The translations under genes and the position numbers were made by a program. A stretch of DNA of 64,000 nucleotides. Origin: Salinibacterium sp. PAMC 21357 (GTDB taxonomy: Bacteria > Actinomycetota > Actinomycetes > Actinomycetales > Microbacteriaceae). Under the pieces are notes generated by a model, which saw only the letters and a program-made list of their open reading frames with translations, did not search any database and was not told the origin of the DNA. Position 1 is the first letter of the stretch. Every line of letters starts with the position of its first letter. The stretch is taken from positions 620,001 through 684,000 of the forward strand of contig NZ_AHWA01000004.1 of assembly GCF_000247645.1 (NCBI RefSeq), in the 5' to 3' direction. This document shows, piece after piece, positions 52,628 through 62,610 of this stretch.

Positions 52628-53631
52628 GCCAGCCTCGCTATTTCTTCGACGCGCACTGAGTGGGCGAAGGGTTCGCCGTGCACATGACGCTCAAGTTCCG
52701 AAACAGCGAGGGCACCAAGTCGACTGACTTCGTTACCTAAGGCTCCGGCCAAATGCGGTGTGAGAACAACATTGGGCAGGTCGTAGAGGCATGACTCCGG
52801 GGCCGGAATCCACGGAACGGTGGTATCAATCACCGCATTGATTCGACCCTGAATCAGCTCTCTTTCGAACGCATCCTGATCGACGATGGCACCACGTGAG
52901 GTGTTGATTACTGTTGCGCCGTCGCGGAGCAGGGCAAGACGTCGCGCATCGATGGTGCCTCGTGTCTCTTCTGTTAGCGGGGCGTGCAGGCTCAGGATGT
53001 CTGATCGCTCGAGCAGATCATCCAAGCTCACCAACTCAGCGCCAATGCTTTCTGCATCGTGAGAGCTCAGGTAAGGATCGGCAACCAATACGTGAAAATC
53101 GAAGGGCTTGAGGAGCTCGATGACGCGACGACCGATCCTAGAGGCGCCCATGATGCCGACAACCCTGCCGTTGTTGCCGATATCCAAATATTCAGATTCC
53201 CAGTCAATCGCGCTTCGACGCAACCGGTATTCCCTGGTCAAATCAATGACCTTTTTACCGGAAAGCAGAATCATCGCGAGGGTGTATTCGGCGACGGGCA
53301 CAGCATTCGCTGTTACCGCACTCGACACGAGAATTCCCCGCGACCAGCACGCTTCAGTGATGTGGCCCTTCACTGATCCTGCAGCGTGGATTACGGCACG
53401 AAGCTGAGGAGCTGACTCAAGCACGCTGGCATCGACGACAGGACAACCCCAGCTCGTGATCAGCAGGTCCGCATCGCGAAGTGCGATCTTGGCTGCTGCG
53501 GAGGTGAACTCGCTGAGTACAACGGCGTCATCGAGGTCGACGATTTCGTGCGCACGCGCGAGATCCGCAGGGGCGAACAGGCGCTGCGGCATGTCTTCGC
53601 TCATCGCAAGAACTGCCTTCAGTCGTTTCAT
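52624..53631 (-). CDS. D-2-hydroxyacid dehydrogenase family protein
   Basis: This 335-residue oxidoreductase has a nucleotide-fold G-A-S-R-I-G variant of GxGxxG (the second Gly is Ser), the catalytic Arg in NTSRGAIVD, and the catalytic His in LTPHLAGA. The family reduces or oxidises 2-oxo/2-hydroxy acids. It overlaps the hydrolase gene before it and the isomerase after it by four bases, so the three are translated together. Confidence 0.82.
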   Translation of the reverse strand: MKRLKAVLAMSEDMPQRLFAPADLARAHEIVDLDDAVVLSEFTSAAAKIALRDADLLITSWGCPVVDASVLESAPQLRAVIHAAGSVKGHITEACWSRGILVSSAVTANAVPVAEYTLAMILLSGKKVIDLTREYRLRRSAIDWESEYLDIGNNGRVVGIMGASRIGRRVIELLKPFDFHVLVADPYLSSHDAESIGAELVSLDDLLERSDILSLHAPLTEETRGTIDARRLALLRDGATVINTSRGAIVDQDAFERELIQGRINAVIDTTVPWIPAPESCLYDLPNVVLTPHLAGALGNEVSRLGALAVSELERHVHGEPFAHSVRVEEIARLA

Positions 53632-55517
53632 GCGCGCACCTCTGGTTTGATCGGAATGTTCTGCTGAAGAGAGAGTTCGTAAATAATTGCTTGCGCAGTG
53701 AAGGCTGATGAGTAGGTGCAGGCCTGACGGAACCAGTGGCGATAAGCAATTCCGGACTGCGGGCCAATACCTACGATGCCACCCATAGCCTCATCTTTTT
53801 CGTCCCGACGCAGACGCGACCTCGACCATGCTGCCGCCGCGCGGGCAGATTCGAGATGGCGGTCCTCGCCAGTTTCAGAGTGGAGACGGTACATGAGCAC
53901 TGACCAGAGCGGAGTGCCCTTGTCACTAAAGCCCACATCAGCTAGATCACGATCGAACTGGAAGGTCCAGGCGCCGTCTTCTCGTTGCCACTTCATCATG
54001 TGCTCGGCCATCTTCTTTGCCAAGTCGAGATAGCGCTCGTCACGGGTAGCTCGATGACAGGCCAAGAGCCCTTCCATTGCCCAGCCGAGCCCCCGGGTCA
54101 TACTCTCTGACTCGGTGACAGCATCAGCGTCGACATAGAAGAAGCGATCCCACAGGCCGTCGTCGCGGCCTAGTCGTTCAATGAGCGGGTCCATGTAGCC
54201 ACGAATGAGGTCAAGAACCTGGGGATCCCCGGTGATCCGATAGTGCTCAGCGAGTCCTTCGGTTCCGAATCCCGCCTCGTCGAGGATGCGCTCGAGCCAA
54301 CGCTCGCGCTCGAAGAGCCAGTCCTGCTGGACCACACCGTAGGTCTCGATCTGCCGGGTTGCTGCGCGCGCGAGACGAGCGAGTGCTTCCGCGTACCGAG
54401 GATCCCCCGTCGCGTCGTGAAGCGACGACCAGCCCCAACCACCGAGGAAGAGTGCATCGGCGAGCGACGCGAACTTCTCTGACCCGCGGTTCGTGTGAGG
54501 CAATGGATCCCACCGTGCGATCGCGGTGTCCGCCGCCGGATGTTCCTCGCCGTCGATGAAAATGTCGAGAGTAAGTTCACCTAAACGGTTGGCGAGGGCG
54601 GCGTAGCGTTCGCGCGCACCCCGCAAACTTGGTGCAACATCGGGAGCCTCAAGAAGCACCTTGATCGCTGGCGACCATGTCCACGTCCAGTTGGGGGTGC
54701 GCCACATCCGACCGTCAAGATCGTAAAAGAGGAACAGCCCGCCGCTGAAGCGCGAGTCTGGCGACGTGTTCTCAGACGCCTCGATGAAGTCGAGGCACAG
54801 AGCAAGGTCAGTCTCAAGTTCAGAGGGCTCGTTACTAATTTTGCGTTGGACCGCACCGATATCGGTTGCCAATGCCTGAGGGTAGGGGCCGCGCGCATTG
54901 ACAGCGCTGATCCCGTGTTTGCTTTCCAAGACGATCCGACCTTCGAGCGGTTCGCGAACCGATACCTCGATGCTGCCGGCCCACGCCTTGCCGAGCCACG
55001 GCACCGTCAGGGTGACCTGACCATCGTCGATTGCCGGGCGGAATTCGAGCGCAAATTCTTGATCGCCGAACTCGCTTTCCTGGGCGCCAATCGCGAGCAC
55101 CCAGTTCTCCCAGTGTTCTAATTCCGATGCAGGCACTCTGCTCAATCCTGAGCTGTCGGCCTCAATGAAGCCGGTAGTGCGCCATGAATTCACGGTATGA
55201 AGGTGCGCTCCAGGTGTGCGGATGAGGGCGACTGGTTTAGTCGAGCACGCACCAAGGTCAAGGTCGATTGCCGGGTAGAACAGGTCACGGGTCTGCGTTG
55301 ATGCCGCCTCGGCCCACACCAACGAAAAGTTGGCTTTCTCAACACCGCGCTGTGATTGCGGTGTCAGTGGCGACACGTCAGAATCTCGCGTGACTCGCTG
55401 GTTGCGGTCGCTTCTGATCGTCACGACAACGACTTCTTCGCCGGTTAAACCGTCGACCCGCACCGTCAGTTGGTGGTCTGCATTCGTCACGGTGGAGTGT
55501 GGTGTTAGTTCATTCAT
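53628..55517 (-). CDS. GH88/GH105-like glycan hydrolase candidate
   Basis: This 629-residue protein has an N-terminal beta-rich part and a C-terminal alpha-helical toroid (about 240-610). The toroid holds TRGLGWAMEGLLACHRATRDERYLDLAKKMAEHM, a segment like the unsaturated glucuronyl/galacturonyl hydrolases (GH88/GH105). These remove the unsaturated terminal residue of oligosaccharides produced by lyases. The family is uncertain; another six-hairpin glycosidase is possible. It lies between the ABC permeases and the dehydrogenase. Confidence 0.6.
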   Translation of the reverse strand: MNELTPHSTVTNADHQLTVRVDGLTGEEVVVVTIRSDRNQRVTRDSDVSPLTPQSQRGVEKANFSLVWAEAASTQTRDLFYPAIDLDLGACSTKPVALIRTPGAHLHTVNSWRTTGFIEADSSGLSRVPASELEHWENWVLAIGAQESEFGDQEFALEFRPAIDDGQVTLTVPWLGKAWAGSIEVSVREPLEGRIVLESKHGISAVNARGPYPQALATDIGAVQRKISNEPSELETDLALCLDFIEASENTSPDSRFSGGLFLFYDLDGRMWRTPNWTWTWSPAIKVLLEAPDVAPSLRGARERYAALANRLGELTLDIFIDGEEHPAADTAIARWDPLPHTNRGSEKFASLADALFLGGWGWSSLHDATGDPRYAEALARLARAATRQIETYGVVQQDWLFERERWLERILDEAGFGTEGLAEHYRITGDPQVLDLIRGYMDPLIERLGRDDGLWDRFFYVDADAVTESESMTRGLGWAMEGLLACHRATRDERYLDLAKKMAEHMMKWQREDGAWTFQFDRDLADVGFSDKGTPLWSVLMYRLHSETGEDRHLESARAAAAWSRSRLRRDEKDEAMGGIVGIGPQSGIAYRHWFRQACTYSSAFTAQAIIYELSLQQNIPIKPEVRA

Positions 55518-55519
55518 GG

Positions 55520-56371
55520 CTATCCCTTAAGTCCTGTAGTGGCGATGCCGTCGATAATCCGACGTTGAAAGATGAGGAAGAGAACGACAACCGGAACCAG
55601 CGCGACGCTAGACATCGCGAGCACCGGACCCCACGCAGAGGACGACGTCGAGTCAATGAACTGTCGGAGTCCGAGTGGAACCGTGTAGTTCTCCGGCGAA
55701 TTGAGATAGATGAGCTGCGAGAAGAAGTCCTGATAAACCTGCACGAACGTGAGAATTGCCGTTGTGACGAGTGCAGGCGTGAGCAGAGGTACCACCACGC
55801 GCCAGAACACTCCGAACTCCGTGCAGCCGTCAACTCGCGCTGCTTCTTCCAGCTCCGGTGGTAGCCCCCTGATGAACTGCACCAGTAGGAAGATAAAGAA
55901 TCCGTCAATCGCGAGGAAGTGCGGAAGGATCAAGGGAACGAAGGTATCGATGAGGCCGATGTTGGCAAAACCGATGTACTCCGAAATTAGCCGCACGTGC
56001 TTGGGGAGCATGACGGTCAACAGCACGAGAGCGAACAGGACGTTCTTACCGCGAAAGTCGAACCGTGCGAATCCGTATGCCGTGAGCGTGCAGGCGATGA
56101 CGTTACCGACCACCGCTAATCCCGCGACGATTCCGGAGTTGATCAAGAAGACGCTGAATGGCACTCCCGCGCCAGCCCAACCGTCGACGTAGTTTTGCAA
56201 CGTCGGTGAGGCCGTGAACGGGCTCGGATTGGAGAAGATCTCATCGGCTGGCTTGATACTGCCGCCGAGCATCCACACGACCGGATAAATGGTGATGATG
56301 GTGAGCACCACCATCATCACGTAGGTGAAGACTCTGGGTTTCGCGCGTCGTGCGCGCAGCGTGCGGGTCAT
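55520..56371 (-). CDS. carbohydrate ABC transporter permease (MalG/LacG type)
   Basis: This 283-residue protein has six membrane helices and the EAA coupling motif PELEEAARVDGCTEFGVFWRVVVPLLTPALV. It starts at 56371, overlapping the other permease stop (ATGA). It is the second channel subunit of a CUT1-type importer. No ATPase gene is present, so a shared MsiK-like ATPase elsewhere is expected. Confidence 0.9.
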   Translation of the reverse strand: MTRTLRARRAKPRVFTYVMMVVLTIITIYPVVWMLGGSIKPADEIFSNPSPFTASPTLQNYVDGWAGAGVPFSVFLINSGIVAGLAVVGNVIACTLTAYGFARFDFRGKNVLFALVLLTVMLPKHVRLISEYIGFANIGLIDTFVPLILPHFLAIDGFFIFLLVQFIRGLPPELEEAARVDGCTEFGVFWRVVVPLLTPALVTTAILTFVQVYQDFFSQLIYLNSPENYTVPLGLRQFIDSTSSSAWGPVLAMSSVALVPVVVLFLIFQRRIIDGIATTGLKG

Positions 56372-57348
56372 GTGCGGTCCTCGTAGAACACCCAATACTT
56401 CTGGAGTGCGAAATTGACGGCTGTGACCAGTCCGACGACGATGACTAGGACCCATGCGAGTGCTGCGGCATAGCCCATGTCTAACGCCCCGAATCCTTGT
56501 TGGAACAGGTACAGCGTGATGAATAGATTGGAGTCTGCTGGGCCGCCACTGCCACCGCTGATGATGAAGGCGGGCGTGAACGCTTGAAAAGCGTTAATGA
56601 ATCCCAGTACAAGGTTGAAGAAGATGACCGGTGAGAGCAGCGGAAGGGTCACGTTGCGGAACACCTGAATCCGACTCGCACCATCAAGAGCTGCCGCATC
56701 GTAGAGGCTCTCGGGGATCTGCTTGAGCCCGGCAAGGAAGATCACCATCGGGCTTCCGAACTGCCAGATGGCGAGCAGGATGACTGTGCCTAAGGAGTAG
56801 TCGGGGTTGGACACCCAGGCCGGGCCGTCAATTCCGACCAGCGCGAGCAGCCCATTGATTAGGCCATCGCCGGAGAACATCTGACGCCAGACAACGGCAA
56901 TCGCGACGCTCGCCCCTAAGAGCGAGGGCAGATAGAACACTAGGCGGAAAAAGCTCAGCGCTTTCAAACCGCCCTTAAGCAACATCGCAACCGCCAACGA
57001 GGCGATTAACGTGAATGGTACCGAGAAGAGCACATAGGTGCCCGTAACTTTCATCGACTGCCAGAATCGGTCGTCGGTTGCCATGCGCTCGTAGTTGTCA
57101 AAACCAATGAAATTCGGGCGGGTTATCAGGTCGTAGTCGGTCAGCGAAAAGTACGCCGAGGCGATCAGCGGCGCAATAACCAGAAGCAGGATGCCAACAA
57201 ACCAGGGCGCAAGAAAGAGCAGCCCAATGCGGCCTCGTCGAGCGGAGTAACCCTGCCCTTGCCGTGGTTTCTTGGCGCTGCCGGCGTTGGCCGCCCTCGG
57301 GGAGAGGGCAGCCAACGGATTCGCTTCGGCAATTAGCTTTTTCGACAC
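56368..57348 (-). CDS. carbohydrate ABC transporter permease (MalF/UgpA type)
   Basis: This 326-residue protein has six helices, an Arg/Gly-rich N-terminus, the EAA-type motif PESLYDAAALDGASRIQVFRNVTLPLLSPV, and LTDYDLITRPNFIGFDNY in the first loop. It lies four bases after the binding-protein gene, and the second permease follows. Confidence 0.9.
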   Translation of the reverse strand: MSKKLIAEANPLAALSPRAANAGSAKKPRQGQGYSARRGRIGLLFLAPWFVGILLLVIAPLIASAYFSLTDYDLITRPNFIGFDNYERMATDDRFWQSMKVTGTYVLFSVPFTLIASLAVAMLLKGGLKALSFFRLVFYLPSLLGASVAIAVVWRQMFSGDGLINGLLALVGIDGPAWVSNPDYSLGTVILLAIWQFGSPMVIFLAGLKQIPESLYDAAALDGASRIQVFRNVTLPLLSPVIFFNLVLGFINAFQAFTPAFIISGGSGGPADSNLFITLYLFQQGFGALDMGYAAALAWVLVIVVGLVTAVNFALQKYWVFYEDRT

Positions 57349-57352
57349 AGCG

Positions 57353-58672
57353 TTACTTCTCCAGAATGGAGTTCGCTTCGGAGAAGAAATTATCTACACC
57401 CTCGCTGATTGTCAGTCGCCCGAACGAGATCTCCTCGTTGATTCGGCGCAACAACGCTTGCTGGATTTCTCCGGCGCGCGGCGGAAGCGGGGCTGGGGCT
57501 GGAGCGGCGAATTCAGCGAGCGAATCGATGTAGGTGATTCCTTTCGCCATCAGCTCCTCGTCGCTGAGCCCTGCCGCTGCGATGGCATTGAATGCAGGCG
57601 ATGGGGTGACTCCCCGCGTGAAACCCAGCGCGGTGACTGCGGCTTCGTCATTGATCAAGAAATCCAAGAGCTTGCCGGTGGCTTCTTTGTGGTCAGTCGT
57701 TGCGATGATGCTGAACGAAACCCCAAATGTCGGCGCTTGCCCCGAGTTGCTCGGGTCGTCGTAGGGCATGGCCCCGAAACCAAGTTCGTTGGTGACCATT
57801 CCGCTCAGCCCGGCAAAAATGGTCACGAAACTCGCGTCTAATGCCGCGATGCCGCGAATGAGGGGTAGCCCGTCTAGATTTTCTTGAAATACCGCTTGCT
57901 CTCCGGCTGAGACTGCAGCTCCCTTGCTCCGGAGATCTCCCCAGTAGCCAAAGTGGTCAGAAAGTTGCTTTTTCGTGAACCCTAGTTCGCCACCTTCAGT
58001 AAAGAACAGGCCGCCATCTTGACGCACCCAAGTTTCGAGGAACCCACGGTAGCCACCTCCGTCTGCCGAACCCCAGTAGCCGTCAGGGGTTGCCTCGGAG
58101 ATCGCGAGCGCCGTTTTCGCATAACCATCGAAGCCATCAGTGCTGTCGAATTCAATGCCGAGTTCGTTCAGCTTGGTGTTGTCGGTGAGGACGATTGGCG
58201 CGCTGAGCCCCATCGGAAGCGTCACTTGTTTGCCGTCACGCTCACCCTGCTTGAGTACTTCAGCGTCAAAGCTCGAGAGATCGAGCACTCCCGAGTCGAC
58301 GAGTTCGTTGAGGTCGAGCAACACGCCTTTGTCAGCGAGAGCGGGGTAACCGTCAACGCTCATTTGCACAAGGTCAGGCGCTTTTCGGCCAGCAAGCTGG
58401 GTGGATAGTTTCTCGAAGTAGTTTTCGTAGCCGCCATATTCGGCTCCGATGGTGACATCCGGATTCTTCTTCGTGAACAGATCGAGGGCCGCCTGTGTGG
58501 CCTCGTGCCGGGTGTCATCGCCCCACCAACCGACTCTTAGCTCCGTGGTTCCTGATCCCTCACCAGATGTAGTGCAACTTGCCAACAGCGGAACCGCTGC
58601 GACTGCAAACATCCCGCCTAACACTGTCCTCCGAGACAGCGATAGGTCGGTGACTGTGTTCAATGAGTTCAT
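57353..58672 (-). CDS. sugar ABC transporter solute-binding lipoprotein (Tat-type signal)
   Basis: This 439-residue extracytoplasmic binding protein has a twin-arginine-type signal SRRTVLGGMFAVAAVPLLASC whose last residue is the lipobox Cys, so it is exported folded and lipidated. The mature part has ELRVGWWGDDTRHEATQAALDLFTKKNPDV, typical of CUT1 binding proteins. The start at 58672 is supported by GAGGCGA. It is first in the LacI-controlled operon. Confidence 0.9.
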   Translation of the reverse strand: MNSLNTVTDLSLSRRTVLGGMFAVAAVPLLASCTTSGEGSGTTELRVGWWGDDTRHEATQAALDLFTKKNPDVTIGAEYGGYENYFEKLSTQLAGRKAPDLVQMSVDGYPALADKGVLLDLNELVDSGVLDLSSFDAEVLKQGERDGKQVTLPMGLSAPIVLTDNTKLNELGIEFDSTDGFDGYAKTALAISEATPDGYWGSADGGGYRGFLETWVRQDGGLFFTEGGELGFTKKQLSDHFGYWGDLRSKGAAVSAGEQAVFQENLDGLPLIRGIAALDASFVTIFAGLSGMVTNELGFGAMPYDDPSNSGQAPTFGVSFSIIATTDHKEATGKLLDFLINDEAAVTALGFTRGVTPSPAFNAIAAAGLSDEELMAKGITYIDSLAEFAAPAPAPLPPRAGEIQQALLRRINEEISFGRLTISEGVDNFFSEANSILEK

Positions 58673-58804
58673 GTGAATCGCCTCTTCTTTGAATGATTCC
58701 CGATACTTCACAACGGATCTGTTGCGCGAAGCTAGATCAGATGCGCTCGCAGTCTGGTCAACCGTGCCCATCAATTGGGCTCCGAACGCTAGTAAACAAC
58801 CATA

Positions 58805-58816
58805 GTAACCGTTATC
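58805..58816. promoter_or_regulatory. LacI-type operator, distal copy
   Basis: On the minus strand it reads GATAACGGTTAC, matching GTTATCGGTTAC at 58894-58905 at ten of twelve positions. It lies in the divergent spacer, 133 bp upstream of the binding-protein start. Confidence 0.5.
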
Positions 58817-58893
58817 TACGATTCCGATTATTGTGGCCGAGTTCATTGTTGTCAACCCGCCATTTGCTTGAGCAATGGCGACCATTGTTCATA

Positions 58894-58905
58894 GTTATCG
58901 GTTAC
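58894..58905. promoter_or_regulatory. LacI-type operator overlapping the lacI promoter
   Basis: GTTATCGGTTAC overlaps a -10-like TACAGT (58903-58908) seven bases before the LacI ATG, which has no ribosome site. This implies a leaderless, autoregulated mRNA. Confidence 0.5.
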
Positions 58906-58914
58906 AGTGAACCT

Positions 58915-59952
58915 ATGGAAGTGCATAGCAGCACCATTCGCGACGTTGCCCGTCTCGCCGACGTCTCTGTGGCGACTGTCTCCCGCGTGCTGGCGAATAA
59001 TTACCCCGTTGCCGCCGAAACTCGCCGCCGGGTGCTCAAAGCAATCGATGAACTCAACTACGTCGCCAACACGCACGCCCGTGCGCTCGCGGGGTCAGGC
59101 AAAAAGACCGTGGCCTTCATCCTCGACAATGTGCGTGGTGCTGCCTTCGGCGATGCCGCGCATGGTGTTGAGCAAGAAGCTGCCCGTCTCGGCAGGCTCT
59201 GCATCGTGGGGAGCACCCAGGCCGATCCTGCCCGCGAGCTCGAAATGCTCCAGCTCATGAGGGAGCAACAAGCCGAAGCCGTGATTGTGATCGGCGGGGT
59301 GACAGACACCGAGGAATACCGCACCAAAATGACCGCAGTCGCTTCGGGGATGAATGCTCGGGGCGCACAATTGGTGCTCTGCGGGCGCCCTCCGCTGGGT
59401 CCGGACACCCCGGTCATTGTCGTGGAATCAGACAATGAGGGCGGCGCTTACGCGATTACCAGCTACCTTCTCGCTCAAGGCCACCGCCGAGTGCTGATGT
59501 TGGCCGCAAGTGAACACCACACAACGACAGCAGCACGAGTCAAGGGCTACCAGCGCGCTCTCGTCGACTTTGGTGGGGAGATCGACAGCACCCTGCTCGA
59601 GAACGGTAGCTTCGCTCGTTCGTATGGCTACGAACGCACCGAGGCGCGAATCGCGCGCGGCATCGATTTCACCGCAATTTTTGCCGCCAGCGATGTGGTT
59701 GCCGCTGGCGCAATGTCAGCGCTAGCGGATGCCGGCCTCGACGTACCTGGCGACATTTCGGTGGTCGGCTTTGATGACATTGCCCTTGCTAGCGATTTAC
59801 GCCCACGGTTGACCACCGTGCATGTGCCTTATGAAGAACTCGGGCGCCTCGCTGTTCGCACAGCCCTCGAGGGCAATAAGCCCGATGAACACATCGTTTT
59901 GGCCACTCACGTAGTGATCCGCGATTCGGTGGCTCCGCCCCAAAAGGTCTAA
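58915..59952 (+). CDS. LacI-family transcriptional regulator
   Basis: This 345-residue regulator has the LacI helix-turn-helix TIRDVARLADVSVATVSRVLANN at the N-terminus and a periplasmic-binding-protein-like ligand domain (about 65-335). The start at 58915 matches the canonical helix-turn-helix position; the longer frame would add 74 residues without support. It is divergent from the sugar transporter operon and has repeated GTTATCGGTTAC-type sites. The inducer is probably a product of the GH88-like hydrolase. Confidence 0.88.
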   Translation: MEVHSSTIRDVARLADVSVATVSRVLANNYPVAAETRRRVLKAIDELNYVANTHARALAGSGKKTVAFILDNVRGAAFGDAAHGVEQEAARLGRLCIVGSTQADPARELEMLQLMREQQAEAVIVIGGVTDTEEYRTKMTAVASGMNARGAQLVLCGRPPLGPDTPVIVVESDNEGGAYAITSYLLAQGHRRVLMLAASEHHTTTAARVKGYQRALVDFGGEIDSTLLENGSFARSYGYERTEARIARGIDFTAIFAASDVVAAGAMSALADAGLDVPGDISVVGFDDIALASDLRPRLTTVHVPYEELGRLAVRTALEGNKPDEHIVLATHVVIRDSVAPPQKV

Positions 59953-59961
59953 TACCGCGTT

Positions 59962-60015
59962 AACGACGAAGTGGCTGAGCCGACACCTTTCGGTGCGGCT
60001 CAGCCACTTGTCGTT
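59962..60015. terminator. bidirectional terminator between lacI and clpC
   Basis: AACGACgAAGTGGCTGAGCCG pairs with CGGCTCAGCCACTTGTCGTT, with one bulged base and an inner CACC/GGTG. This large stem of about 24 bp lies between two convergent genes. Confidence 0.82.
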
Positions 60016-60026
60016 AGGCGTGAGGT

Positions 60027-62504
60027 TTAGGCCTCGACCTCAGCTGGTTCCTTTTCGGGGAGTCCAGGCTGGCGGCTGGTGGTGAACACGAACTTGTTGT
60101 CAATGAAGTCAACGTGCACGTGGTCGCCGGCGTTGAGTTCGCCGTGCAGAATCTTCTCGCTCAGGGCATCTTCCACTTCGTGCTGCACTGCGCGACGAAG
60201 CGGTCGGGCACCGAGGGCGGGGTCAAACCCGACATCAATGAGACGCTCCTTGGCAGGAACAGTGATCTCGACGGTGAGGTCGCGATCCATCATGCGCTCC
60301 GAGAGACGCTTGATAAAGAGGTCAACGATCTGCAGCAATTCAGGCTTGTTGAGCTGCGGGAACACGATGGTCTCGTCAACACGGTTGAGGAACTCAGGCT
60401 TGAAGTGCTTCTTGAGCTCTTCAACAACCTTGCCGCGCATGCGGTCGTAGCTTGTTGCCGAGTCGCCTTCCACCTGGAAGCCCATGGGGCCAGCGGTGAT
60501 GTCTTTCGTTCCCAAGTTCGTGGTCATGATGATGACGGTGTTCTTGAAGTCGATTACGCGACCCTGACCGTCGGTCAAGCGACCCTCTTCGAGGATCTGC
60601 AAGAGCGAGTTGAAGATGTCGGGGTGAGCCTTCTCGATCTCATCGAAGAGCACAACGCTGAACGGCTTGCGACGCACCTTTTCGGTGAGCTGGCCGCCCT
60701 CTTCGAATCCTACGAATCCGGGAGGGGCACCGAACAGGCGCGAAACGGTGTGCTTCTCGCCGTACTCGCTCATGTCGAGCGAGATCAGCGCGTTCTCGTC
60801 GTCGAAGAGGAACTCCGCGAGCGCCTTAGCAAGCTCGGTCTTACCCACACCGGTCGGACCGGCGAAGATAAACGAACCACTGGGACGGTTGGGGTCTTTA
60901 AGACCAGCACGGGTACGACGGATGGTCTTGGAGAGAACCGAAACGGCTTCCTCTTGACCAATGACGCGCATGTGAAGTGCCTTCTCCATGAAGATAAGGC
61001 GGCTGGACTCTTCTTCGGTGAGCTTGAACACGGGGATGCCGGTGGCTGCTGCCAGAACTTCGGCAATCAGACCTTCATCCACGATTCCGCTCGCGCCGAC
61101 GTCGCCAGACTTCCACTGCTTCTCGAGACGAAGGCGCTCTCCGAGCAGCTTCTTCTCTTCGTCGCGGAGGCTTGCAGCCTTCTCGAAGTCTTGGTCTTCG
61201 ATGGCGCCCTCTTTTTGGCCACGGACTTCGGCGATCTTGTCGTCGAATTCACGCAGCTCGGGGGGTGCCGAAAGGATGGAGAGTCGCAAACGTGCGCCCG
61301 CTTCATCCAGAAGGTCAATGGCCTTGTCTGGCAGGAACCGGTCGGCAACATAGCGGTCAGCAAGATTGGCCGCAGCAACGATCGCGCCGTCAGTGATCGA
61401 CACCTTGTGGAAGGACTCGTAGCGGTCGCGGAGCCCCTTCAGGATGTTGATGGTGTGCGGAAGGTTAGGTTCGTGAACCTGAACCGACTGGAAGCGACGC
61501 TCAAGCGCGGCATCCTTCTCGAAGTGCTTGCGGTACTCGTCGAGAGTCGTGGCACCGATGGTCTGGAGCTCACCACGAGCAAGCAGCGGCTTGAGGATAG
61601 AGGCAGCGTCGATTGCGCCCTCAGCGGCACCAGCACCAACGAGGGTGTGGATTTCGTCAATGAAGACGATGATGTCGCCGCGAGTGCGGATCTCCTTGGT
61701 GACCTTCTTGAGGCGCTCTTCGAAGTCACCGCGGTAGCGGCTACCGGCGATGAGTGAACCGAGGTCGAGCGAGTAGAGCTGCTTGTCTTTCAGAGTCTCG
61801 GGCACGTCACCATTCACGATGGCGATAGCGAGTCCCTCGACAACAGCGGTCTTACCCACGCCAGGTTCACCGATGAGTACGGGGTTGTTCTTGCTGCGAC
61901 GGGAGAGGATCTGCATAACGCGTTCCATCTCCTTCTCGCGGCCGATTACGGGGTCGAGCTTGCCGTCGCGAGCCGCCTGAGTGAGGTTGCGGCCGAACTG
62001 GTCGAGAACCTGCGAACCCTTATCGGGAGTCGCATCGTTGCCACCAACAGCGACAGCCTCTTTGCCCTGGAAGCTTCCGAGGAGCTGGATGACCTGCTGG
62101 CGAACCTTGTTGAGGTCAGCGCCGAGCTTCACGAGAACCTGAGCGGCAACGCCTTCACCTTCACGGATGAGACCCAACAGGATGTGCTCGGTGCCGATGT
62201 AGTTGTGACCAAGCTGCAGCGCTTCGCGCAGGCTCAGCTCAAGTACCTTCTTGGCACGCGGCGTAAAGGGGATGTGACCGGTCGGCTGCTGCTGACCCTG
62301 GCCAATAATGTCTTGCACTTGCTCGCGCACAGAGTCGAGTGAAATACCCAAAGACTCAAGCGCCTTTGCGGCAACACCTTCACCCTCATGGATGAGGCCA
62401 AGCAAAATGTGCTCTGTGCCGATGTAGTTGTGGTTGAGCATCTTGGCCTCTTCTTGGGCCAAGACGACTACACGACGGGCGCGGTCGGTAAATCTCTCAA
62501 ACAT
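60027..62504 (-). CDS. clpC: ClpC ATP-dependent Clp protease unfoldase subunit
   Basis: This 825-residue Hsp100 protein feeds unfolded substrates to ClpP. Two Clp_N repeats (about 1-70, 80-150) share [13 protein letters not shown]. The first AAA+ module has GEPGVGKT, the UVR-like middle [28 protein letters not shown] follows, and the second AAA+ module has GPTGVGKT. The C-terminus is a D2-small domain and an acidic tail. AAAGGAG precedes the ATG. A ClgR-type box lies 83 bp upstream. Confidence 0.96.
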   Translation of the reverse strand: MFERFTDRARRVVVLAQEEAKMLNHNYIGTEHILLGLIHEGEGVAAKALESLGISLDSVREQVQDIIGQGQQQPTGHIPFTPRAKKVLELSLREALQLGHNYIGTEHILLGLIREGEGVAAQVLVKLGADLNKVRQQVIQLLGSFQGKEAVAVGGNDATPDKGSQVLDQFGRNLTQAARDGKLDPVIGREKEMERVMQILSRRSKNNPVLIGEPGVGKTAVVEGLAIAIVNGDVPETLKDKQLYSLDLGSLIAGSRYRGDFEERLKKVTKEIRTRGDIIVFIDEIHTLVGAGAAEGAIDAASILKPLLARGELQTIGATTLDEYRKHFEKDAALERRFQSVQVHEPNLPHTINILKGLRDRYESFHKVSITDGAIVAAANLADRYVADRFLPDKAIDLLDEAGARLRLSILSAPPELREFDDKIAEVRGQKEGAIEDQDFEKAASLRDEEKKLLGERLRLEKQWKSGDVGASGIVDEGLIAEVLAAATGIPVFKLTEEESSRLIFMEKALHMRVIGQEEAVSVLSKTIRRTRAGLKDPNRPSGSFIFAGPTGVGKTELAKALAEFLFDDENALISLDMSEYGEKHTVSRLFGAPPGFVGFEEGGQLTEKVRRKPFSVVLFDEIEKAHPDIFNSLLQILEEGRLTDGQGRVIDFKNTVIIMTTNLGTKDITAGPMGFQVEGDSATSYDRMRGKVVEELKKHFKPEFLNRVDETIVFPQLNKPELLQIVDLFIKRLSERMMDRDLTVEITVPAKERLIDVGFDPALGARPLRRAVQHEVEDALSEKILHGELNAGDHVHVDFIDNKFVFTTSRQPGLPEKEPAEVEA

Positions 62505-62586
62505 CTCTTCACTCCTTTGATACCGCTACGAATTCGGTACCGATGTAAAGAGACTAACCAGAGAAATCGCGAAATAGTCCGCTGTT

Positions 62587-62597
62587 CGCCCTAGGCG
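62587..62597. promoter_or_regulatory. ClgR-like box upstream of clpC
   Basis: CGC-CCTAG-GCG is palindromic and fits the CGC-N5-GCG core of the actinobacterial clp-gene activator ClgR. It is 83 bp upstream of the clpC ATG. A match based on a short, degenerate consensus. Confidence 0.5.
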
Positions 62598-62610
62598 TGA
62601 CTGTGCTGGG

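Noticed and set aside
60114-61757. 547-codon open frame antisense to clpC
   Set aside because: It lies wholly within clpC, whose motifs are intact. Long antisense frames are expected in high-GC coding DNA, and this one has no recognisable domain.
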